A stretch of DNA of 12,770 bases, taken from assembly GCA_009602725.1 (NCBI GenBank), contig WELB01000203.1, positions 112,418-125,187 on the forward strand, in the 5' to 3' direction. The DNA comes from Spirogloea muscicola (taxonomy: Eukaryota > Streptophyta > Zygnematophyceae > Spirogloeales > Spirogloeaceae). The translations under genes were made by a program, and so were the position numbers. Of this stretch, positions 6,279 to 12,770 are shown one piece after another. Below the pieces are notes generated by a model. It searched no databases, was not told the origin of the DNA, and saw only the letters and a program-made list of their open reading frames with translations. Numbering within the stretch: position 1 is the stretch's first letter; every line of letters begins with the position of its first letter.

Positions 6279-8703
6279 NCGGCGCTGGCTGTGGCGGCGG
6301 CGGCGCCCCTTCCGGCACCTGCGGTGGCGGCGCCCCTTCCGGCACCTGCGGTGGCGGCGGCGGCGGCCGCCGCGGAGCGGGGCCCCGCTGGGAACGCGCT
6401 GCTGCGGGGCCTTGGCATTGGCGACCCCGACATCTACTACCCCAAGTGCGCCGCTTCCGCCGGGCCCCTCGCTCGAGTCGTTCTGGGCTTCGTCCGGACC
6501 TTCTTGAGGCCTTGGGACTGCGGCAGTATTCTGGGATTCAGGACTTAGGGTTTAGCAAGCTGTGGACTGAGGCTCTTGACGGTGTCTACAAGCGAAGAAA
6601 TCTTCACTCAGCCTTAGAGCTTCATAATCTGGATCGTGGGCATTCGCCCAGTACACGAGATTGGTCTCGCGGCACCGGCTGATGCGCCGCCGCATTTCTG
6701 CAGCATCTTTGAAGGCACCTGGGACTGCCATTCGACGCTGATCGCTGTCGACACGCCCCAGGTCCGCCTGTGCCCACGTCCAATACGGCATGCGCATGCC
6801 TTGGGCTCATGGTTGCGTTGGCTCGGGCGTGCCATTCACTGGCCTCCTGTGTCGACAGAAGCTCTCGGCAGCCCAGGCTCCAGCCGCTTTGGACCCCAAA
6901 ATTGCGTAGCACACCTTTGCCTTGACGTGCCCCTTGCAGGGCGATGAGGTTGCGGACGTCAGGACTGTGCAGCAGGCCCGCAAGCAGCTGAACACGACTA
7001 CCGACTATGCGGCCAAATTTGTACCCTTTGGAGGATATGTCATCGGCGACCGCCTGTTCACAACAACGGTGCACTTTCTTTCTCTGCTGGCCCGGTTTGC
7101 ACGTACAGATGCACCTAACGTGAAGCCGATTGGGCTGTCGGAAGAACAGCTATTGATCCTGGGATGAAGTTGTTGGTCATACTGCTCGTGCAGTCGCTGG
7201 TGGAGGCGTCCGTCGGACCAGGGTACATCAAGGAGGGCAACTGGTCGCCCAAGTCCCCCAACCGCCTCGTGCTCACACTGGAGGGCGGTCTCAAGGTGCC
7301 AATCAGGATGTCCATGTGCTCTTTGGCCCCATTGTCGGGCCCAAGCTTTCCTTCTAGAGCCCAATGTGCCTCTGCCTACTTGGCCCGACCCCTTCTAGAG
7401 CCCAAGTATGATGTGCCTCTGCCTACTGGGTCTGACGACCATCAGCATGGCATGCTGACGCTAGCGTTCTCTGGGTCTATGCCTCTTCCGGCAATGATAC
7501 TGCCTGCTTGCTGTCCCCCTTTATGCACCACCAACGAGACACATAGGGCTACGTGTTGAACCTGGTCATGCACGCCTTTCTTTACTTGGGAAGAGCTGCA
7601 GGTGGAGAGCCTAATCACCAAGCGCTCCTTTGAGCTCTCTGCTCCTGGCCAGTTTGACACCTCTGAGTACTCAAAACAGGCACGCCCTACCTTATCCGCC
7701 ATGTTCTGTGGCGTGTCTCACTAACCTGCGCTCCATCCAGTGCTTGAATCTTGCAACCTTGCCATGTCCTGGTGTGCTTTTAGAAGTCTCATTAGCAGCT
7801 CTTCTGCGCATTCTGTTCTTCTATAGTGGGCTAACCCTTGTCTGCAATGCTAGCTCCATTGGTTGAGGCTGATGTGAAAGTTTTGGCTTGTATATCAGGT
7901 CTTTGACAACAGCACAAGAGTCAACGGGCCTCCATCAGTAAAGGTCAGCTTATAACTTGTGATGCAGCAAAATGCAGGCGAAATGTCACCGTACACCCTA
8001 AACAACAAGTGACCAATTTTTGGTGGGAAATCCTTGGAATAAGAGGATCCGACAGGAAGTTAGCCTAGTGCTTGTATGCCTTTCCTTGCTCACAGGTGTA
8101 CTGCCTTTAGTATTATCGGGCTCACAGGGCCACAGTCTTCACCACTTCATGGACTACCTTTGAGCTTGATCAATATCACCTTCTTCGTGCAGGCCAGTAG
8201 GAATTTGACAAGATATCGATGGGATGCCACAGCGAGGCACGTGGACAACATTGAGGTGCACGGTCCTGCTATATCTCAACAGTCCTAGGCTGCTGAACAA
8301 TTTGTGCACTAGGTGTGGCAAGGGGAAGGAGTGTGTGTTGATTGATGGAGGGCCGCCTGAGTGGCCAAGGACAGAGAGTGTGGCAAGGGGCATGAGAGAA
8401 GAGGACAAGAGACAAGAGGCTTGCTGTCTGGCCCGCTGGTTGCTGCAATGTGCACAACGGAGTTGCAATGAGCTATACCAAACATGTGCTGACTGCCGTG
8501 CGCACGGCCTGATTGATTGCTGCTTTGAACTTCCAATTTGCGTCTTGCAGGCATTTCAGCGAATTGCAATGTATCCGCTGGTGGGAGGGACTGCGGGGTC
8601 GAGTGGGCAGGGTCTTTCCTCCATGGACGTCCTTGGCCTCATGATGGCGGATAAACCCACAACGGTGTACAAGTACATTGTTCGATTTACAAGGAGGAGT
8701 TGA
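6240..8703 (+). CDS. DUF6816-like protein, probably plastid-associated (8 exons)
   Basis: Conserved protein of unknown function. Exons: 6240-6445, 6704-6761, 6940-7068, 7194-7295, 7602-7679, 7899-7943, 8193-8255, 8551-8703; about 277 residues. The start is GTCGCCGCC-ATG-G. Residues 2-46 are an Ala/Pro-rich leader (GCC repeats plus two copies of APLPAPAVA), which could be part of a plastid transit peptide although it is poor in Arg and Ser. The core runs GDPDIYYPN-IFEGTWDCHSTL, DYAAKFVPFGGYVIGDRLF, TTT-SLVEASVG, NRLVLTLEGGLK-VESLITKRSFE, FDTSEYSKQ-VFDNSTRVNGPPSVK, NLTRYRWDAT and AFQRIAMYPLVG. From memory this order of motifs matches the DUF6816 family of cyanobacteria and plastids; the match was not computed. 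No catalytic motif is seen. The intron after exon 5 has a GC donor. One ambiguous base (N, 6279) lies in codon 14. Gene structure is well supported, family assignment moderately. Confidence 0.75.
6303..6356 (+). repeat. Perfect 27-bp tandem duplication (APLPAPAVA x2)
   Basis: Units at 6303-6329 and 6330-6356 are identical and in frame, each encoding APLPAPAVA. This is a recent duplication in the low-complexity leader of the DUF6816-like gene. Confidence 0.9.
7350..7440 (+). repeat. Imperfect tandem duplication in intron 4
   Basis: CCTTCTAGAGCCCAA starts at 7350 and again at 7391. Each copy is followed by TGTGCCTCTGCCTACT, with GTATGA inserted in the second copy. The repeat lies wholly inside the intron at 7296-7601 of the DUF6816-like gene and does not affect coding. 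Confidence 0.85.
7680..7898 (+). other. Probable GC-AG intron of the DUF6816-like gene
   Basis: The conserved joint SEYSKQ to VFDNSTRVNG requires splicing after AAACAG, where the next bases are GCACGC, not GT. The acceptor is TATATCAG. The nearest GT (GTACTC, seven codons' end region at 7667) would break the frame. GC donors are a known minor class in algae and plants. A sequencing error is the main alternative. Confidence 0.6.
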
Positions 8704-8786
8704 GCACATGAGCTTGTTGTAGGTATATAAGATAACAAGGGTTTGCACAGGACCAGAATGAGACAGGGTATGTGGCCCTCTGCTGA

Positions 8787-8791
8787 TGTAA
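8787..8791 (+). terminator. Candidate polyadenylation signal TGTAA (DUF6816-like gene)
   Basis: This is the first TGTAA after the stop at 8701-8703, 84 nt downstream, in the context GCTGATGTAATATAAG. Distance and motif fit a chlorophyte 3' end. Confidence 0.5.
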
Positions 8792-9024
8792 TATAAGCAA
8801 TTGGCTTGCGCTTCCTCAAAGCACATAATGCACAAGGGCACATGTGAATACATGGTTTGTCCTGATCAAGTATTAATCTCCTAAGTATGGCTGATGGCAA
8901 ATGATGATAACATGTATAGACAGTACTGCACCTAAGCAAACTCTGCACGGTGATGTACACCTAGAATAGATGTGCTTGCCTTTGTACTTGGCCCTCCATC
9001 ATTCAATACAGCTCTATCACATAG

Positions 9025-9029
9025 TTACA
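9025..9029 (-). terminator. Candidate polyadenylation signal TGTAA (FLOE-like gene)
   Basis: On the minus strand TGTAA (TTACA on plus) lies about 295 nt after the FLOE-like stop codon, in the context GCATGTAACTATG. It is the nearest one I found on that strand. Confidence 0.4.
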
Positions 9030-9321
9030 TGCACAAAGGCAAGCTCCCTGTAAGATTGATGCAGCTGTCTCGCTTTGACCAGCTACAAATTGAGGTGCAA
9101 CTGCAAGTGTTTCACAACCCATGTGCCAGATTGACGGGCTGGATAGCAATGCACCACCACTTTAGCTGCAACGACCAGTGCTTCTCTCAAGCTTGGCTGC
9201 TCATTAGAGCTGCTGATTGAGAAACAGGCACTGCTAATGCCAAACTCAGACATTCTGTCCTAGGACAAAGCTCAGAAGCATCAGCTGCAAAAGCGGACCT
9301 TCCACAAGCAAGGCCAACAGT

Positions 9322-10693
9322 TCATCTGCTGAACCAGCCCTTGGGGGCCTGCGTATCATTGCCAACACCGCCATTCATGAGCTTATCGAGCACAATATTT
9401 AGGTCCACAGCTTGCCCATTCTCAGTCAGACGCCTCACTACCGTCCGCACCTGAAAGCAAGGAGGCAGGCCAGATCCTGAGGTTTAGTGCTTAGCTGGAG
9501 CCTTGTGCTGCAAACGTTGACGTACAGATGCCAAAGAGTCAGCAACCACATAGAGCTGGCCTCTAACCTGGTCCTTAGAGAAGCCCATGGCAGAGACGTC
9601 CTCGATGACCTTGTCGATAGGTACGCGGCTTGTTCCCAGGGGAGCAGAGCCCCCCTGGGCTGCAGAGCCACTGTTAGCCTCCCTCGCAAGCGGTGGGGGG
9701 CTGCCCACAGGCTGGGCCATCTACAATTGCCACAAAATGGACATTACTCGTGGAGCCAGTCCCCAGCAGCAATTGACTGCATGCATATATGCCATCTTAC
9801 AAGCTGCTGCACCATGCTTTCTGCTCAACCCAGCGATGAGCAAGTGCGCAGCCCTGCACCTGCAATCGCGGGTAGGAGCTAATGCCTGTGCTGGTTGTTG
9901 GAGCCGAGGCCACCGGCTGCCAGGATAGGAAAGTCCATAAGCATGTGAACTCTTGCAGATCAATGATCTCAACCAAATAACACATGCTTCAAGCACACGC
10001 TACGGCTGTGATGCTGTGCTTTGTGGCATAAGCTGAAAGGCATGAGCAGAATGCAAATGGCAATCAGAACGATTGGAAATTGAGAAGTCAAGACAAGAGG
10101 AGGATGGAGCTACAGCAACAAGCAGTACATGGGCTGCCAGCAGCGCACCTGTGCAAAGCGGTACTGCATGGGCGATGAATTAGGAGCAGACGCCTGGGCC
10201 TCATATGGCTGGTAGCTGGAAGCCGAGGGGCCGCTCAGTGAAGAGTTTCTGTGAAGCGGCACCTCATATGATGACTGCATGCCCATTGGCGGCATCAAAT
10301 GTTGTTGCAGCGGCGGAGGCGGCAACCGATCGCCGGATTGCAGTGCCAGCTGCAGGCGCTCCGCATACGCCGCAGGGTGGCCCTGAGGCAGGTAAGACGG
10401 CACCTCCGACATGGCCGACTGCACGTGCTGGACATCGAGTAGCAAACATATCACAATGCCAATTGTGATAAGAATAAAATTCCATGGCAACTGTCGTGTG
10501 CTATCACGTTCATCATCTGCATATGGTGATACATGCAACCGCAGGGCAATCAAGCGCAGCTATACCTGCGGGAGAGGCTGCTGGGGAGCTTGAGCATATG
10601 GCACAGGTGGCGATGATAAGCTCTGTGTTGAGGCTTGACCATATGCGCCTGCCTGTTCGGGCTGCCCATATTGCTGTTGCTGATGCTGCTGTA

Positions 10694-10725
<32 letters not shown>

Positions 10726-11116
10726 TGCGACGCCTGCTGCTGCGGTGGCACATAAGGCTGCACTTGCAGCATCTGCTGACCCGAGACCTGCGCCTGTTTA
10801 TACACCAAGCATTTGTTGCCAGCCTCTGAAATGATTCCCTGACTCAGATTCTCTATCATGAAGGAAGCTACAAGCAAGCATGACATGTCAGGCACTTGTA
10901 GACTAACCGGCTGTTGTGCCTGCTGGTGCTGGTAGCCCATCTGTGCCTGCTGCTGTGGCTGCTGTGGGGCGAGGGAGTTCTGGGGCTGTTGATGGTACGA
11001 GAGAGACGGGGTTGGCGGCGGCTGCTGTTGCGGCTGCTGCTGCAGGTTCTGCTGTTGGTGGTACTGGGCTGGTGGGGCTTGTTGCTGCTGCATCGGCGAC
11101 GGCAGCGGCAGCGGCA

Positions 11117-11147
<31 letters not shown>

Positions 11148-12746
11148 AGCAGGCAGAGGTTGCTGCGGTGGCTGTAGCTGCTGCTGCTGCTGAGCAGGGT
11201 ATTGCGCAATCGCCTGCTGCAACGCCTGGGACGCTGGTGGCGACGGGAGCGCCGGCAAGTACGCAGGCGCAGGTGGCGCCGCCGTCGCTGCCGGCGAGGC
11301 CTGTGGCGGGGCCGAGGGCAAGACAGCTTCTGCGGGCTCAGGGTGCGCCGGCGCCGGAAGGGGAGCAGGAGCGTCGTCGACCGTTTTGCCCGATGCCGCC
11401 GCTGCCACAATCTGCATTTTCGCAAGCTCTGCCTGAGCCTCCACAAGCTCCTGCTTGTCGCGGAGCAGCTGGACGCCTCGCTGGACCTGCCAATAGGCAG
11501 GTCACGGCGACGTCACTCCAACGTGCTCAAGCGGCATCGGCTGCCAGTCTTGCGGCAACTGACTCCACCAAAGAGATTCCTACTGGAGACCCAGAACCAG
11601 CAACGCAGGCGGTTTCGTTGAGAAGTCAAGCCGGCAACCAGCCTCACCTCACGGACCATGTTCTCAAAGTTGCGGGTGCGGCCCTCAGCAGCGCCGTGGC
11701 TCTCATCAATGGCATGCTGCACATCTGCCACTGCAGCCTCCAGGCGAGTTGCGGTGCCCTCCAGCCGTTGCAGGCGCTCGCTCATGTCCTCCAGCAATTC
11801 CATAAGCTTCTCCGCGTACTTCTTCATGCCACGCTCCACGGCTGCCTCTGCCGCTGCTGAAGCCTCGGGACTGTCCGTAATCTACATCGCACTGAAACGC
11901 CGCCGATCAGTCTTCCAATAAAGGCCAGTGAACGTGTTGGGTTAGAGAGCTCTTTCCTATGACTAGGCCATGGTTATGGTCACGTTCAACATGGTATGCA
12001 ATGGTTAAATTACGTAACAAGATCAGCACGAGAACCTGCACCAAAGCATGGTGAGTGCTGTGCCCTTGCAATTGGTGGATATACGCGAGCGACACCGACC
12101 TGTCCACGAGTGGGGGCAGCCGGCCCGCTCTTGACCATGGCCGCCCGGGGGCCGCTGGTCGGACGCGCCGCTCCTGCTCCAGTCGCCTGCGTGTCCTTCT
12201 GCGGCAGGGGAGGACAAAGGAGCCAGGCTTCCACACGTCAACAATCAATCATACGCACTCTACAGGACTTGAACCTGTGACCTTCAATTCAGGAGATTGT
12301 TGCTCTCTCCATCCTTTGCAACAACAAAACAGCGATCACAGAAGTCAATTTCTGGCTACTCCCACATGGAAGCCAAGGGTACGAGAGTCAGGGACCGCAA
12401 GGCCTTCAATGTCCGCAGGCTGGACTATGTGAAGCGGCACCAATTCAGGATGCGAGTAGGACGCAGTTCAGGATGCGGATACGCCGCCAAGGGGCTTTCG
12501 GGCACCAATTGACGTGACACCTGCCAGCACCGAGGCTCCGCAAGCAGCGCTCGTCTCCGGATGGCGACGCACCTTAGCGGCGGCGCCTCCGTGCAGCGGT
12601 TGGAAGTCGTAGCTCGGCAGCACGCTGTCGTCGAGGTCCAGGCCCTTGCCGCCGCCATCACTATCGGCGCTGCCGCCGGCGCCCGCGGCCGCCGCCTTGG
12701 CCTCCGGCGCCGGCTGCATGAGCTCCGCGAAGGGGTCCCGCTCCAT
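9322..12746 (-). CDS. FLOE: FLOE-like DUF1421 protein, prion-like (7-8 exons)
   Basis: Homologue of plant FLOE/DUF1421 proteins; Arabidopsis FLOE1 (AT4G28300) forms hydration-dependent condensates that tune seed germination. Exons, high to low: 12746-12573, 12198-12100 (less certain), 11881-11648, 11486-10896, 10793-10566, 10427-10149, 9720-9568, 9450-9322; about 628 residues. Order: N-terminal MERDPFAEL and LDLDDSVLPSYDFQPLHGG (1-54); coiled coil (about 108-195) with KKYAEKLMELLEDMSERL and GVQLLRDKQELVEAQ; a Q/P-rich prion-like region (about 200-535) with a 10-Gln run and Pro runs; a UBA-like DUF1421 domain (about 568-611) with PIDKVIEDVSAMGFSKDQ joined to VRTVVRRLTENGQAVDL; C-terminal PKGWFSR. 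All introns are phase 0. The start has GGCC-ATG-G context, but the frame stays open to the window edge 24 nt upstream, so the N-terminus could be longer. Family certain; exon 2 and the 10794-10895 intron are less so. Confidence 0.93.
9721..10148 (-). other. FLOE-like gene intron (428 nt)
   Basis: The intron lies between ...PMQYRFAQ (donor CAG|GTGCGC) and MAQPVGSPPPL... (acceptor TTGTAG|ATG). I found no hidden exon or RNA in it; the minus-strand frame 9721-9996 is Cys- and His-rich without motifs and probably chance. Confidence 0.85.
10794..10895 (-). other. Candidate in-frame intron/exitron in the Q-rich exon
   Basis: Within the Q/P-rich exon a 102-nt segment (34 codons, no stop) reads VPDMSCLLVASFMIENL... 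to ...CLVYKQ, AT-richer and far more hydrophobic than its flanks. It begins with GTGCCT after CAA and ends with AAACAG, both in phase 0. An alternative donor, GTTAGT at 10907-10902, would give 114 nt, also in frame. It may be a constitutive intron, a retained intron or a coding insert; removal restores an uninterrupted Q-rich sequence (VSLQ joined to AQVSGQQ). Confidence 0.55.
11118..11147 (-). repeat. (CAG)10 tract encoding polyglutamine
   Basis: Ten CTG triplets on plus are CAG codons on minus, encoding the longest pure Gln run of the FLOE-like protein. Shorter CAG runs and Pro-codon runs surround it. Confidence 0.9.
12100..12198 (-). other. Candidate second exon of the FLOE-like gene
   Basis: A 99-nt open segment in phase 0, KDTQATGAGAARPTSG... 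ending ...AAPTRGQ. It is preceded by a strong pyrimidine-rich acceptor (CCTCCCCTGCCGCAG) and followed by a weaker donor (CAG|GTCGGT). Including it joins exon 1 (ending GGAAAK) to the exon starting ITDSPEA without a frame break. Skipping it also keeps the frame, so sequence alone cannot decide. Confidence 0.5.
12199..12572 (-). other. First intron of the FLOE-like gene (374 nt)
   Basis: The donor is AAG|GTGCGT at 12572. The intron contains the tRNA-like fragment at 12254-12305 and a 7-bp perfect stem (GCAACAA at 12318-12324, TTGTTGC at 12297-12303). If the candidate exon at 12100-12198 is not real, the intron runs on to 11882 (691 nt). Confidence 0.7.
12254..12305 (-). pseudogene. tRNA-Arg(CCU)-like fragment lacking its 5' end
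   Basis: On minus the T arm is perfect (ACAGG, loop TTCAAGT, CCTGT; plus 12262-12278) and contains the B-box consensus GGTTCAAGTCC. It is preceded by a five-base variable loop (AGGTC), an anticodon arm with loop CTCCTGA (anticodon CCU, plus 12291-12293) and a D-stem-like GAGC, and followed by AGAGTGC plus a discriminator G. The matching 5' acceptor strand (GCACTCT) and a proper A box are missing, and the outermost anticodon-stem pair is A-A. The AT-rich arms look organelle-like. I read it as a decayed or partial tRNA, not a working gene. Confidence 0.55.
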
Positions 12747-12770
12747 GGCCGCCGCCGCCGGCGCCGCCCC

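Larger units (their letters stand above)
8704..9321. other. Convergent intergenic region
   Basis: About 618 bp between the stops of the plus-strand DUF6816-like gene and the minus-strand FLOE-like gene. It is less GC-rich than the exons. Apart from the TGTAA motifs on each strand I see nothing encoded; open frames here (such as 8972-9220) lack splice or family support. Confidence 0.7.

Noticed and set aside
10916-11860. Plus-strand 314-codon Ala-rich open frame
   Set aside because: It is the antisense of the CAG/CCN-rich FLOE exon (CTG and GCN codons give Leu or Ala); it has no independent start context or motifs.
12150-12254. Permuted tRNA gene (5' half downstream of the 3' half)
   Set aside because: No A box or GCACTCT acceptor strand is found in the bases that would follow the 3' half on the minus strand.
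1-12770. CRISPR arrays, bacterial operons, transposase or integrase genes
   Set aside because: No regularly spaced repeats, ribosome binding sites or transposase motifs are seen; all genes have spliceosomal introns.

Overview
This window looks like nuclear DNA of a green alga (Chlorophyta; a trebouxiophyte-like lineage would fit, but this is inference). The reasons are GC-rich coding exons, many short GT-AG introns (about 100-430 nt), Kozak-like GCC-GCC-ATG-GC starts, GCC/GGC trinucleotide runs at gene starts, TGTAA motifs downstream of stop codons (the chlorophyte-type polyadenylation signal) and proteins of plant type. No single ORF spans a gene. I rebuilt three multi-exon genes by joining exons at splice sites and checking that reading frame and family motifs continue across every junction.

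Layout. 1-1630: no gene that I can support, only short repeats and palindromes. 1637-1905: likely promoter and 5' UTR of the first gene, with two G-boxes, two CCAAT boxes, a CATAAA box and a (GGC)10 run. 1940-5191 (+): nine-exon AMT1-type ammonium transporter, about 532 residues, apparently intact. 5192-6130: AMT1 3' UTR/intergenic DNA with a 13-bp inverted repeat starting at the AMT1 stop and an unexplained exon-like island (5478-5847). 6134-6239: compact promoter with a TATA box, a CCAAT hairpin and a telo-box. 6240-8703 (+): eight-exon gene, about 277 residues, resembling the plastid/cyanobacterial DUF6816 family. 8704-9321: convergent 3' region. 9322-12746 (-): seven- or eight-exon gene of the DUF1421/FLOE family (about 628 residues): an acidic N-terminal motif, coiled coil, long Q/P-rich prion-like region and a C-terminal UBA-like DUF1421 domain ending in GWFSR. 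Its introns hold a tRNA-Arg(CCU)-like fragment and a possible in-frame exitron.

The three genes do not form an operon or a known pathway. AMT1 imports ammonium, the DUF6816-like protein is probably plastid-associated with unknown function, and FLOE proteins in plants are intrinsically disordered, hydration-responsive condensate proteins. The most interesting item is the complete algal FLOE homologue, in which every intron is phase 0 and one candidate intron inside the Q-rich domain is a stop-free multiple of three.
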